The translations under genes and the position numbers were made by a program. This document shows positions 43,795-56,999 of a stretch of DNA of 64,000 bases, one piece after another (position 1 is the first letter of the stretch; every line of letters begins with the position of its first letter). The stretch is taken from the NCBI GenBank assembly GCA_015956445.1, contig WIUZ02000016.1, positions 372,001-436,000 of the forward strand, read 5' to 3'. Under the pieces are notes generated by a model. That model was not told the origin of the DNA. It saw only the letters and a list, made by a program, of their open reading frames with translations, and did no database searches. The DNA is from Thelephora terrestris. Lineage: Eukaryota > Basidiomycota > Agaricomycetes > Thelephorales > Thelephoraceae.

Positions 43795-46700
43795 CTACTT
43801 GTAGGGAATACCTGCATTGATAGATGTGAGTCCACGCAACAAGGCATTGTAAAATGTGGTGTACCGTTTTGAAGCTAGGGGAAATTGTCAACAACGGACC
43901 GAAGAGACAGTTGTTCCCCAAACTCACTCTCTGGAATTCATCGTACGCAGTGCTCCTCATGTTCTCGTGGGCATTTTTCACAAGTGCCATCATCATCTCC
44001 GCGGCGGCCCTCTCTCCCACTCCCAACCCAAACCTATCTCTCAACCGTTTGATTGTACCCTCTCCTTTGAAAGAGGGAAGCCCAGTGTCGAGCATCAACC
44101 GAACGGTATTGATCAGTTGGTCGGCGTAAGGTCGTAAAGCGAGGAAAGCTTTGACAGTCAAATGCTGGAACATCGCGTAACCTTGCGAATTCCGACCACC
44201 CATGAGAACTACCATCTCGTGAGTGAGTTTGAATGAGCTCGGCTCAAATTTTACACCCTAATTGTCGTCAGTCGTTATAGCCAAGGAATCTTAGGACTTC
44301 AACTCACTCCAGGGCGTAGTTATCGCGAATAGAGTGGAAGATTAGTCCAAGGAACGAGAAAGCCGAAAAGAAAGACCTATCTATATCGAATAAGAACCCG
44401 AAATCTATAACGGAGGTCAACGGGCGCGAGATTGCTGGCACCAGGGGGCGGTACGTACCGATATGAACGATATGACCTTCTCCGTCTATCATGATATTTC
44501 CGTTATGCCTGTCCTTGATCTGGAGGATGTAACAAGCAACAGAGTACGCAGCCATTGACTGAATGAAGTTTAACCTCGCCCTCTGGAAGGCGATTGTATG
44601 CTCTCCGCCGTATTTGCCGACGAAGAAATCGAGTAGATCGTTGACTTTGGCCCGCCCCATTTCGTCTCTTGACGTTGAGTTCGGGACAACGTCGATGACA
44701 CCACACTACATCACAAGCGATCAGCGCGCCATTGAGGAAGAGAAGAATAGGCCCTTACGCCAGGCGCTGTTGCAGTCACTCGGTACGGGAAAAGATACAG
44801 CGTCAACCCAACGCTCTGGAAGATGTTCTTGAACATCGCAATGATTTGTAGCGCGAGCACATCTTGTCGGCAATCGTCTCCGACTTTGAAAATTGCCTGC
44901 TGCCAGACATCGTACTGACAGTGTGTCTCGTTTCTCCGCCCCTCGGCAATTGCGTCCGGATCGACATCGACCGTCGTCTTGGTCCTACGGACTTTGAATG
45001 TCGCCATGAACGGCGCCTGGGAGACATCGTTGAGTCCAAAACCCAAACATCGCCGATGTAAGAAGTGAATCACCTTGGCATGGCTCTGCAATGGGCGCCC
45101 AGACTTCCTGTCGATATCGATAACTTCACCATCTGGATTACTTGGGAGGTAAACCCCAACGTTGACCACGATCTTCGCCATCTCCTCGTCGATCTTGGCC
45201 TGGCATCAGTGAATACAAGTTAGCCATTGGTACTCAATCACACACGCCCTATGATTACCTTCTTTTCTGATTTTTCCTTCTTGATGTAAGGCTTCAGTTT
45301 ACCGGAGATGGACGTCACCTCGTGGAAGAAACCGAACTCCCGATCGTAGTAATCTCTGGCCTCTCCCGATAACGAAGCGACCACTCGGTCGATCACGTCG
45401 TCAAGTTGGGGCTTCATCGGATCCTCCTGGGAAATGACACCGTCGTTAAAACCAGAAGAACAGGAGAAAGAATGGTACGTACGACCACACCCATATCATC
45501 TTTGAAGCAATTCGCTTTCATGTTCCAGATGATCTGATGGCAAAACGTCTGCGATATCTTCGCAGTCTCAAAGATGAAATTCGAGACGTATCCTGTGAAG
45601 AGAAGAGTTGAGGCTTCGATAGAGGGTGAAAACAAGACAACGCACCAAGCTTATCGTATCGCAGGGCTTGAACAACTTGAGGAACGAAGAAGAACGTGAG
45701 ATCAACAGGATGTTGTTCCAACACACGATGCGCATATTGCAGGATGAACGGGTCATTGCGGTATCGGCGTTCGAAGAAAGAGATAGCAGTGACCGGTGGA
45801 ACCAAGGTCCACAATAGGAGGTACTGGCAAAATCAGGGCTTAGGTTGGCCATCAAAATGCGAGACAAGGATTTACCCTCAAATCACGCTGAACGGCAGAA
45901 TCAAGCTTATCCCCAACCAAAAAATCCAATGCCTCAGGAACATCAAGGCACGCAAGAGGGTTAGACCTGACGACACTAGTGACCTCGCTCTCCAGGGAGG
46001 GTACCGAGAACCGCTCTATCAAGTGAATTGCAATTCCAGGGTTCAACTGCCAGGTTTGTCTAGCGAACGTTGCCCACATCGCCTGTCGAAGGGACGTGAG
46101 CCGCCGAACCTGAAGATATCAAAAACAAACAACCTACATCGGTCATGTACTTTTCAACTGTCCCGATGTTATCGACACCGCGTTTGAGATCATTCGCTGG
46201 GTTGTTCCACACATTCAAGCGGAAGATCTCGTTCTCAACCAGCAGCCGAAGTACCTGTGCCGTGCTCTGGGCTCCGAGCTCTACCACTCGGTAAGTTCTA
46301 TAATAACCCTCGAGGTTGATGAAAACGTACGAGGTGCAGGACTCGGTGAAAGACTTGACAGGGATGGGTTGTTCCGTCCAACGTCATTGCTGAGACAAGA
46401 CAAGAACTCGGATAAGAGCTTCACGTCAGTATGGAGCTGGACCTTGTTCGCACCATACGACCACCTAGATACGAGTCAGTAAACAAACCCTTCGCGCGAG
46501 ATGCTGGTGAGCTCACAGCGGTCGGATGGAGAACCAAGCGAACGCGGCAGAGTATAAGGGATCCCGCAACGCGTCCTCGCAGTACGCATCCAAGCTCGAA
46601 CAGCGGAGAGTCTCGAAACCAAACAACAAGAACGAAAAACGGGCTTCGCGAGCAAGGGGATGTGTACTAAGAACGAAGCTGGTTAACGGACAGATAGCAT

Positions 46701-49700
46701 GGCGAATAAAGGAAACTAACCTCATGTACCGATGTGCCCGCGCAGAAATGAGGACCAACCGCTGAATGAGGAGCATAAGCCCAGGCCGTCGATACCTGGC
46801 CGCTTGGAACCGGCTAATCAACATCTGCAGAATGAGGACGTGAGGGGCCAGTAACCGCTTTGCGCTAGCCATGCCACGATCGATCTCTTCCTTGTCTGTC
46901 GGACTGTACTCGATCGGGTGGAAGAACGGATCGTCATAACTGTCAAAAAAAAACAGCCCCGTCAGCGTCCTTCGAACCCTGCAGAGATCATATGCAAGTG
47001 AAAGGTACTTGAGTGAGGTCGAGAACATGCCCCTCTCGAATCTGACCGTCGCGAGCCAAGCCGAGTTGATTTCCATCATCACCCCAATCTCGTAATCCGG
47101 CTTCTCAGAGATAATCCACGTCCACACTTCGATCCCTGCGGCGATCGCAGCCGGCGTGAAAACTTCGAAAGGTAGCGCAACGAGGTGCCTCATCAATTCG
47201 TAGTCACACTGGTTTCTCAAATTCAGCAACCGCTCAAAGTCGGATTCAGAGAGGGAGCCAACCTTTGGAGCAGATATCAACGTGGCCGCGCATCTGAACA
47301 AAAGGTGCTTGAGGTCCCGAACTGTGAGGTGACTTTCCTTCGCCCGGAGTTCACTCAACGCCTCCGCCATCCGTTTCTTAAGAGCTGAAAGCTCCGCGAT
47401 CGGGGATGTATGTGCTTGCGGTTTCTCTAGCTCATTTTGTCCTACCGCCACCTGTTGAGAAAGGGCGCGGGTTCGCTCAGAGAGAAACTCTCACCTGTCC
47501 GTCGCGATAACCTCAGCCCGGCAATCTCTCCACTAAAATACGACTTCGACGCGATCTGCGAAGCAAGAGCTTTGGTACGATCAGGCTTCCAAACAGATAT
47601 CGCCGACAGAGAACCTTTTTGCAACAAATTGGGGGTGAGCACACCCACACACGAATGCGTGCGAGGCAAAACAATGTCCTCACTAAGGTTCCGTTCGCCC
47701 GCGCTGATCTCCCTCGCAAAGCGCGCGGCCAAAGATGTACCCAACTCCGTTGCCTCGTTCGAGGAAGTCATCTGAGTGACCGCCAGATATTTCTGTAATG
47801 GAAATCCGTCAGTAGAAGCGGGAGCAATTTCCCGTGTTCCGCCTTCACCTGGAGTGTGGCCTGAAGCTCAGTAGGCGCGCGGGCCAACGCGGCATCGAAC
47901 CACGTCGTCGAATGCCGCTGTATCAAAGCGAGGATCTCGTTACGGACTTCGTAATTATCAACGAGCCACAACGTGATATCCATCCTTTCCGAATGGAACT
48001 CGTAACTCGGATTAAACTGGGAAAAAAAAATGGAAGTCGTTAGTTTATAACCCGCGGACTCTCGCAGACACAAACAATACCGTACGCACCTCGTCGTAAT
48101 GCTCGTTCTCGCATGCCTTGCGCAAGAGAGTGAGAACCTCCAGGATCGCAAACACCAGGGATGGGTTACACATCAACGATGGGAACGATGTAATCAACCT
48201 GTTCAAGTATCCCAACGCGATTTCCCTAGCTTTGTCGATCCGATGGGTAGACAACGTCAAGAGCACCCGCAACTCGCCCGAAAGCTCAGTTGGCAGAGCC
48301 TGCCGCGATGCCTTGTTATTCAACACGTTGATAGACCCCCTCATGACCTAAACAAAAAGATCAACTTTGAGGGTGATCAGGCGAAACGTCTCAATCACCA
48401 TCTCAGCGATAGATTCCATACAACCTCTCAGCAAAACATTCTTGTTCAAACCGGTGTTCGTGAAGTACGAGGGCAAAGACGAAGGGAGGCCTTGAGCGGA
48501 CCTGAAGCTCTCGAGGTCGTGCATGGTTAGCAAGAACACGACTTGACTGCTGTTCAGTGACCGGATCTCAGAAGTTCTCAGAGGAATGAGCTTCGCCAAT
48601 ATGCCTCTGTGTTTCGAAATCGCCTATAACAACCATCAGCACGCACAGATATCGACACAAACGGGAGAACTGACCGTGTGAACGTACTCCCGTCTTAGAA
48701 TGGTATTATACTCCAGTTCCCCAACGAGATCCATCCCCTCCTCAGCAACGATCGCGGGGGTTCTCGAAGCAATCTTCCTGAGGACCTGCCTTACCCAATT
48801 CATGGCGATCTGTTCTTTCTCCTCGAACATCGCAAAGTGGAACAACGAACAGAGGAACCACATGCTCCTAAACAAACCCACGAGTTCCGGAGAGGCATTT
48901 GACTGGGGATCAAAGTCCTCGTGGCTGAGAAGGGCTTCGATAGGTAACAGGAGGGAAGCAAGCTGTTCTATCATCTCCTCCGTCTTTTCCACAGGTTAGC
49001 AGGAAGATTCGATCTATCGGGCTGCCCACACACCTTCGCAGACTGAGCGGATACAGCGACATTCTGAACCGCCACACCCTTGTCCACAAACAACGTCAAA
49101 AGCTCGGTGAGGTACACCTCATACAAGTTAGGGCGCCTCTTCAGCTGCTGCGCCAACCTCGTTTGTGCGGCAAGGACCTAGCAGCGACGTCACCAATCCT
49201 TCCAAGAGTGAAACCTCCCAAAATGTGCAACATACCATATTGTTCGACAACCTCGGGTCATCCGGGTTCGCAGTCCTATTGATGGCCGAAAACGCGCGTA
49301 TGATATCGATGAACGCACTCTCTTGAGCGCAAAGCGCGAGATCGACGAGGTTGAAGGCGATCACAGCTTCGACGGTAGGTTCCGCGGTACGTAAGTATTG
49401 CAACAACATCGAAACGGTCAACCGTATCACCTAGTGCAAAGAAAACGAAACACAGTGAGACCATCACGATAAGAACGAAAAACCTGAACCATACCTCGTC
49501 CTCTTCGAATTCCACCGCCAACCGACTCACGACCGAGATCGTGCTCACAGCGATCAACCTCTTCTCTTCCTCCGTGAGTCCTCTCAAAGCAGACTCCACA
49601 GAGTGCAGCGTGGCATAGTCATTTTGGCCATCAGCCCCCCTCATCGTCTCACCCATATCATCAACTCCAGAGAATCTGCTCGTTGCCGCGATGTAATTCA

Positions 49701-51544
49701 AAAGCGAGTACGTGTGAGAGAGCATGGCATCATCCCCAGGCGAGAGCTGATCCAAGAACAAAAGGATGTCAGTGAAACGGCGGCGAGGAGGGTCGACCTC
49801 ACCACTAACCTCAATACACAACACAAGACACTTCGCCGCAGCGACGAGCGGAGACGGAGCCTGAGTCCCAAACGGAAACTCTGTCTCAAAAATTGGCTGC
49901 GGGGAAGTCACGAATCTTCGGATATGCGCAGCCATCGGATACGCGATCTTATGGAAACTTTCCAAAGCGTGAGACCATAAATTGCAAAATCCACAAGACC
50001 CCTCAAGAAGGCCACTCTCACTTTCTGACCAAGATCGCAATCGAGTTCAACGCGGCTTCCTGAACAAGGTTGTCCGTCAACGGAGTTTGGTCGCTCAGCA
50101 ACAGCTTGAGACGAGTGAACAGGTTATCGTCAAGAACGTTCAAAGCCGCAGAACAAACGGCCGAAAGTTTCTGTGACACGACCAAAAGGAAATCAGCGTT
50201 TCAGAGGCCCGTTTCGGTTCCGGAAACTCACGAGACTCTCAGACATAGTCTCAGAAGCATAGGAATCTTGCGAGGGGACGTTCTCCATCTCCTCTACCTG
50301 CACCAAAATATCGGTGAAACATTCCATCGAGAGTTCCTTGGAAGCTTCCACAGCAGCAGCGAAGCTCCTATCCGTCTTGGCAACAGTAGCAACAGACGAA
50401 CGCAAAAGACTAGCACAAGCATGGTTCGCAGCAGCAGCCTCGCTAAAATGGACATCCTCATCGCCCAGGCCAAGGGGGATCAACGCCTGAGTCAGAACCG
50501 TCCACTGAACTTCAATAACGCAACAGATGAGGAAGTACCCGCTCAAAGGGCGACCGCGAGAGACGTAACGAGCGAGCAAGGTCGTGACGAAGTGGATGGC
50601 ATCCGGGTCCGTCTCTTCGAGCTGCACGATATCGGTGACGAGACGGTTGAGAGCCTCGATGGAGTGTTGGTCGAAGAGCGGGTTGAGGTTCTTCGAGAGT
50701 TGAACCCATTGGTGAGGCGTCCATCGGTAAGTTGTGGATATCAACGCTCGATAAAAACCGTGGAACGCGGGCGCAAATTGTGTTAGGATCTCTGCGGCTA
50801 GAAACAGAAAACAAATTGCCTTCGATCCATGAGCTGGAGAACAAACAGCAGGGTTGACGTACAACCAAACGACTGGATTCTCTCAACGATGGTTGCTGAG
50901 AAGCCCAGGACGGCATTAACGATAGATTCTCCGTGTTGCGGGTAGCAGTTGGCGAGCTGGAGTAGTGAAGAGACGACGGTGTACACGAGTTGGTCTGGTA
51001 GCGCCCAATCTAGTCACGTTGGCACCCCGTCAGCGCAAGCATTAGATGACGCGAACAGCGACTACCTTCCCAAGCCAAAGACGAGTCAAAGTCGATGTGC
51101 GGCACGTCCTTGAGGATGTCAATCAGGACGGGGATCGTGTCCACGGAATGTTCGTCCGAGAGGTTAATAGCCAGCTCTGCAAACCCAATATTGCATTGCA
51201 CAGTAGCAGCGGTCTGTTCATCCCCATCCAACAAGCCCTGCATTAACACTGGGAAACGTGGAAAGGGTAAGAGAGTCGGGCCCGCACCATGAATATCCTC
51301 TCCTCTTCTTCCTCGTCATCCACCGCATCTTGCACAGATTTGTCGCGAGTCTGAACGTGAGAAGCGACGAGCCCAATGGCAGGTGCCAAATCGTTCTCGG
51401 ACGCGCGGTCCTGGCATTCTCCGATGTTTCGCGCGAGGTCCGTCAAGATGAGCTGACGGATGTTAAACTCCAAACTGCGGGCATTTTAATCAGTTTCCTA
51501 GGTCCTTTCACGAGCTCTTTGGAAAGGCGCAAGTACCAGTCCAT
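43795..51544 (-). CDS. STT4: Phosphatidylinositol 4-kinase, type III alpha (Stt4)
   Basis: A long minus-strand gene with many short introns. A tiny first exon (51544-51537, ATGGACTG) joins across a GTACTT-CGCAG intron to give [18 protein letters not shown], the usual Stt4 start. The central solenoid includes [20 protein letters not shown] (about 47130). The kinase domain near the C-terminus has [15 protein letters not shown] (44870-44830), [18 protein letters not shown] (44520-44470), DFGFLFDI split by an intron at 44400-44460, and [14 protein letters not shown]. The last exon gives GIPYK before the stop at 43795-43797. Stt4 makes PI4P at the plasma membrane and supports cell wall and actin organisation. 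It looks intact. Its start lies 462 bases from the divergent kinase gene. Confidence 0.93.
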
Positions 51545-52006
51545 AGTTTAAAAGGTTGAGGGCTAGAGGCTAGAGAGCGGTTGCAGTCGTCGGAATGCGA
51601 GAGTGCGGAGTTCACTGGCGCCCTTGACCTGACGGAAGCGCCGAGGAGTTTTGGCGATAACCACGTGCAGAACAGACGCGCGTGTGGGGGAGCGGAAAAA
51701 ACACCACGCCCATAACTCAGATTCAATGTTTGTCTCTACAGAAGTCTCTACAGGACGCGGTCGCGGGTTTTACAGCCCACACAATCGCACAGGTACATAC
51801 GGAAAGGGTCAGGCTAATCTGGCGCTACACAGAGCTGGCACGGTCAGCTTTGCTTTGTCCCGGTCCCATTGTTCCTCGTCAGTTGGCAGAGAGACACGGT
51901 GAGCCCCATAGACCTTACGATGACCCAGCTTGACCGACCCTTTCTCCCCAACCACCACCACCTTCCACGATCCCAATAATCCTAGATCTCTTTCTGAACC
52001 GAAGAT
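51545..52006. promoter_or_regulatory. Shared intergenic region STT4 / AGC-like kinase
   Basis: 462 bases between two divergent start codons, so it presumably contains both promoters. No TATA box or known operator recognised. Confidence 0.5.
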
Positions 52007-53624
52007 ATGGAAGCCCACCCAACGCCACCTCCGTCTCCGCAGAAACCTCAACCGGTAAGCTGCACGCACCACGCGTTATAATCACGTCAGAACCGCCACC
52101 GTTACTCACCCTTGTAAAAACCCCAGGACCAGAACCCGGATCCTAACCCGACCGCGAAACAAGAGTCTACGGTCGAGCCGGGCCAGATCACCTGTCCCGC
52201 AGACCTTGTCGTGGTGAGATCGCTCGGTACGCCCAGCCCCTGCAGTTCCACTCCTCCTCGCGTCGGCTCACCACGCACTCCCTCGAATTCTAGGTTCAGG
52301 AGCATGGGGCCGAGTAGTCATGGCCAAAATCGCAAACTCAACCTCCCTGGTCGCGGTGAAAGTGTTTCACAAGAAGGAATTCTCTCTGACGGGTGAGGTC
52401 CGTATCTCCCCCCCTCTCCAAACCTTATCCGAAAGGTTGCACATAAGCGCGGATTACTGAAACGCCCACATTGTGAATATGAAAAACAAGCAGATGTCCC
52501 AACACGAGCTCAACACCGAAAAGCGTCACCTGTCCCGTTTACCTTGGTCCCCGTTCCTAGCCGGAGCAGTGACCGGGGTCTCAGACCACACCAACCTCTC
52601 TCTCGTCCTCGAACTGATGCCTCACGGGAGCTTCCACCACCTAATCGACCGATTCGGACCGTTCACCCCAACCGAGGCCTGTTTCTACTATTGCAATCTC
52701 GTTTGCGCGATAGGGTTCATCCACAGCCACGGATTGGTCTCACGGGACATCAAACCCGCGAACTTTCTTGTTGGACCGGACGGATACCTGGTGATGACCG
52801 ACCTCGGGATTGCCGAACGGGCGAGAGCAGGCGGACTTTGGCAGGATATGGGAACTATCGAGTATATGGCGCCGGAACTGATCCAACAAGGTTATACGGT
52901 CGGGACAACCGTAGACTGGTGGTCCAGTGGCGTCGTGCTTTACGAAATGCTAACTCAGACGATGGTACGTTTTAACCGCCCAGTCACACGGTATCCCCGA
53001 GTCCATTGTTGTCGTATCTGAGGGAGGGTTGTTCTAACACCACGGCAAATGTGATTTGTTTTTTGCGTCTAGCCGTTCAAGGGACACAGCGAACAGTTGG
53101 TATACCACAACATTCTGATGCTGAACTACCAATGGCCGGAGAACGCAGGGTGGGGGAACGGCCTGAAGCACATAATCTCTCGACTGTTCACGTACGATCC
53201 AGAGGATCGGCTCGGATATTCCGGCACTAGCCAAGTAATGGAACATCCCTGGTTGTCTCACGTCGACTGGACCTGGATGAGGGATAGGGTATACGAGGTG
53301 CGTTCCAAACCCTAAAAGCTCTTGTTTCCCCCTTCTCGTCACGAGACGGCTCGCTCTTCTGCGATCGCTCATCCTGAACGGGGTTATCAGGCACCTTGGG
53401 TTCCGGGTGGAACGGAACCCATCGGCAAGTGGCACTCGCAAGCGATGCCCACCTCCGATTCAATGGGCGGAATGAAAGTCAGGCACCCACCTCGGCATCT
53501 TCGCCACGACCGCAGGTTCCCCGACAGAGAGTTTATTGTCAACGACCAAGATTCCGGGTTGGGATTAGAAGACGCGGATGGGTCACCGGAACCTGCGCTT
53601 TCTGCAGTCACAGATGACCCATGA
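52007..53624 (+). CDS. AGC-like serine/threonine protein kinase
   Basis: ATG 52007 (MEAHPTPPPSPQKPQP), intron from 52055, stop 53622-53624. Kinase features in order: glycine loop LGSGAWGRVVMAK, VAVKVFHKKE with the ATP-binding lysine, LVLELMPHGSFHHLI, catalytic loop SRDIKPANFL (HRD replaced by SRD), TDLGIAER (DFG replaced by DLG), GTIEYMAPELIQQGYTVGT, VDWWSSGVVLYEML as in AGC kinases, PFKGHSEQLVYHNIL, and DPEDRLGYSGTSQVMEHPWL. The tail is short and acidic, with no clear AGC hydrophobic motif. Introns near 52211-52303, 52396-52490, 52965-53073 and 53300-53389; the donor after LTGE is GTCCGT. The essential lysine and both aspartates are present, so it is probably active. The subfamily is unclear. 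Confidence 0.85.
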
Positions 53625-55235
53625 CGAATTTCATTATACCTCTGCCGCCGATGAGAAGCACTGAACACTGTGTGTTATCTCATATCTCTATATCAGATTT
53701 GCGGGTCACCTGCGGTCGCTGCTCACCCTTCGCCACGTTGTCTTTTGTGTATTGCGGGGTTCATGCTTGTTGTATTACGTACGAGCCTCGTAACGGCGAC
53801 TTGACTCTTTTTGTCCTCGGAATGAATTTTTCCGCATCAGTCCGGAAGCATAGAGTGAATGTGAATCTGCTACGAGGGAGGAGAGGGCGAGACCCCTCTC
53901 AGTCGACACGAGAAAAGCATCCGGCTCGACCTTCTGTGTGATCGACGGGATGTCTCTCTCGAGTGTGCCGAAGAATGAAGCTAGGCGAACGAAAACAATA
54001 AGAGCGGACCCTCTCCGTTAGATCCCGCAAACAGCACACAGAATGCCACGCTAGGGTCGATTCTCCTTCGAGACCAGCGCGGTCGGAATCTGTATAGATC
54101 GCCAGCCGGTGAACTAGAGAACGGTATCGAGAATCGAACGTCAGAGGACGACAACAACAAAAACAAATCAGTTTCATTATCGCCGTCAATCGTTCTCTCC
54201 GTACGCTGAAAAAGTGTCTTTTTTGTGTGCGTGATACATTGAACGGATACGGGATTTTTGTTGGAAGCCGACGAGTCTACGTTCAAGCGCTCTGACTCTG
54301 ATGGCCTTCCCTCCCTCCCCCGCGGCGGCGAGCAATGGGGGTCCAAGCGAAAAAAACAAAGTGATCTCTCTAGCTTCGTTTGGTTCCGTGATTTAGATCC
54401 CGCGTCGGCAGGGTCCAACGTCTTCGCAGGCTTGAAGACACATTGACACAATACGGTTTGGTGGATTCGGAACACACCGTTCTCTACCGAGTTCGTTTTC
54501 TCGCTTGTGGCTGAGCGTCGTACCCTCGAAAGTGGTTTCAGACAAAGCCGAGATCAGCGTCTACAAGTTTCCGGTTAGCCCAAGGTCCCGCATGACGTTT
54601 GAAGGAGGGGACCCCACGGGAGCCTTCGGCCTTCGGCTCCTCCGGTTACTTACCGAATCTCCCCAGGATACGTAAAACCACACACAGGCGAACCTTCTCG
54701 GTCATCGACGTCGGATAAGCAACCGCGCCAAAAATGAAGAAAAATAAAAAAAGCTTATTGTGACAGAACGGCGTGTCCGAAAATCACCCCACCTCGTTGC
54801 ATCTTCGTGGTCTGCAGTTGTTCCGAACGACGATAAGGAGGCAGTAGTACAGCCCCGTGCGGCGCAGAAGCGCTGATGAGCACACACTGAATAAACAGCG
54901 TCAGATTCATTTCTTCCAGGGGGGAGGGTTCCATGCCTCCAGCTTGATGCAGTCTACTTGCCGCTTTTTCGGAGCGCACGCAAGAGGTATTTTCAAAACA
55001 CCGGATGACACCCGAACAAAGTAACGATACATTCCTCGCGGTTATGTAGCCGGAGAGAAAAATAAGATTGATGTACGATTTACACAAGTGCAGCGATAGC
55101 ATGTAGGACAAGAAAAAGATAATCGACGAGGAGGGAAACCGCGCGTCCCTGTGCCAAGGCAGGGCCGCGAATGATGAAAACAAAAGAGTTACAACGATTG
55201 GAACGCGCGAGATAAGAGGCGGAGCGAAATAGGTT
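53625..55235. other. Intergenic region without supported gene
   Basis: 1.6 kb between the convergent kinase and BTB genes. Open frames on the minus strand at 53981-54475 and 54755-55183 have low-complexity, serine-rich translations and no domain; I do not call them. It may contain long 3' untranslated regions or a non-coding RNA. Confidence 0.45.
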
Positions 55236-56114
55236 TCACTGAATGGTAACTCGAAGGGGTTTGGAATTGGCCAACAGCCTCATCGCAGACATCCTCTTCG
55301 AACTCCTCCTAACCCCACACTTCCCATCCTCCGTCTCAGAACCGCCCTCGTCCTCGCCATCCGCATCCGTGTCCGGGTCGATGATCGGGCTGTCGACCGG
55401 TGAGAAGATCTCGTCCTCCTCCGAATCAGAAGACTCTGACGAATCGCTCTCGTCGCAAAGAGCACGTCTGCGAGCGTACCAGCGGCCGAGGAACTGCCGC
55501 ATGTCGTCGCGGATGTCGAGGTATTCCACGTTTCGGGCGAGTCCCTCCCACGTGACTGTTCCGTCGTTGAGCGCGAACTCGATGTCCTTCATCGAACCGT
55601 GGTACATCCAGTGAAGGAGAAGGTCGAACGAAGAGTGGTCTGGGATGGGGAGGTAGACGACGGGGTGGGAGTTGGAGGAGAGGAACTGCGGAGGTCGAGC
55701 GGCGAGGGGGGACTTGGAGGTAGAGGCGGCGGTAGATCCGCCGAAGAAGCGTCTCAGAAGACGAGATTGTGAACAGAGATAATCGATGTGGGCCTGTTGG
55801 TGATCACCGTAAGCTTCATGAAGACGAAAAAAGAAAGAGGGAATACCGACCTCGAACGACTTTCGAGAGATGGACGATCGTTTGCCTCGGGTAGAGGACT
55901 GGTGGATGACTGGATGATGGATAAGATGAGCGCCAGAACGGGACAAAGGGAAGAGGGAACCCCGCTTACCTATCGTGCAGTCAGCCGTCTCGGGCTTATT
56001 CCAGTAGTGGGGTGCGAGATGGTGGAGTCGGTTCAGGATGTACTCGTTGGGGACGCCTGCGAGGCTGGGCGGAGGGTAGGGCCTCGGGACGAAAGAGGAA
56101 GTAGAAGAGGACAT
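55236..56114 (-). CDS. BTB/POZ domain protein
   Basis: Starts MSSSTSSFVPRPYPPP at 56114 and stops at 55236. NKPETADCTI, then HQQAHIDYLCSQSRLLRRFF, HPVVYLPIPDHSSFDLLLHW and WEGLARNVEYLDIRDDMR follow the layout of fungal BTB proteins (about residues 35-200). The tail is strongly acidic (SDSSESSDSEEDE) and ends in a basic stretch. A GTAAGC at about 55968 right after TADCTI and an acceptor near 55814 suggest an intron of about 155 bases that stays open, so the 292-codon frame probably overstates the protein. BTB proteins of this kind may act in transcription control or as CUL3 adaptors; the role here is unknown. Confidence 0.75.
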   Translation of the reverse strand: MSSSTSSFVPRPYPPPSLAGVPNEYILNRLHHLAPHYWNKPETADCTIGKRGSLFPLSRSGAHLIHHPVIHQSSTRGKRSSISRKSFEVGIPSFFFRLHEAYGDHQQAHIDYLCSQSRLLRRFFGGSTAASTSKSPLAARPPQFLSSNSHPVVYLPIPDHSSFDLLLHWMYHGSMKDIEFALNDGTVTWEGLARNVEYLDIRDDMRQFLGRWYARRRALCDESDSSESSDSEEDEIFSPVDSPIIDPDTDADGEDEGGSETEDGKCGVRRSSKRMSAMRLLANSKPLRVTIQ

Positions 56115-56999
56115 GGTTATCTTGGAGTGGTAGTCAGCGGGGACGAGGAGAGAAGCCGAGGTGGGAGGGGGCCCTGATTTTAAGCAAAGACGGCCAAGGA
56201 CAAGAAGATGAGACTATTGTCCGGTTGGGTTAACTTGAGGGGGTGGGCGTGGAATTCACAGTCACCATCAATAAAAAACCGCTTGCCGACCTATCCGATC
56301 GCCCGATCGTTATTGTTTCGGCTCATCCGAACCCCCCCTTCCTTTGCAAGCATCTCTTTCTGGCTAGCCGCCCGTGTGACGCAGTTAACGGAGATGTGGA
56401 AAAAAAAGAAAAAGAAAAATCTGCTAGAAGCTCGGTCTCACCGCTGCCGTTCGGGTTTCGGCAGTTCCGACCGCAAGGCATCTGTTTTTATTTCATCATC
56501 TCTTGTCTTCACCTCGACGGAGCCTCCGCTGAAGGCACAGAACAAGACAGGTTGCACACAGGGGGGAACAGCCTTCAGATAGAATAGACTCATATCGCCG
56601 TCCTATTGTCTCCGCGCTACTCAATTGCCTCACCTCGGTGTGGAGGCGGCTCATCCCATCAGCGATTACCAATCGCACATGTTCAGATGTGGGTTCCCAC
56701 TTGTACGTTCGATGAGATAATTCCCGGTGTACTTTTTACGATAAGACCCCTTAAGACCCTCGGCCAATCGGCTAACCAGCAGAGACGCTATGAACGCTGA
56801 CCTCTCCACATCGGGATATTGGGATCGAGCCAGTGCAGCCTTGATTACCGGACCGTGCCATCTGCCAGTCTCGCAGTCCGGTGTAGAACGCAGAGCAATT
56901 CAATGAATCTCGTTTGTTGTCCTGGTGGGAAACAAATAAACCTCGTTTGCCGACATTTCACGTGACCCTAATACGTCTCGTCAACCGCAAACGACGAAC
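56115..56999. other. Intergenic region between BTB gene and DAD3
   Basis: Holds the upstream regions of two divergent genes. I see no further gene. An A-rich tract lies at 56398-56423. A tRNA-like stretch near 56819 was checked and rejected. Confidence 0.45.

Noticed and set aside
53981-55183. Minus-strand open frames between the kinase and BTB genes
   Set aside because: Low-complexity translation, no domain, no coherent splice sites.
56800-56900. A tRNA gene on the minus strand near GATCGAGCC
   Set aside because: The T-loop is imperfect, the A box does not fit and no acceptor stem pairs.
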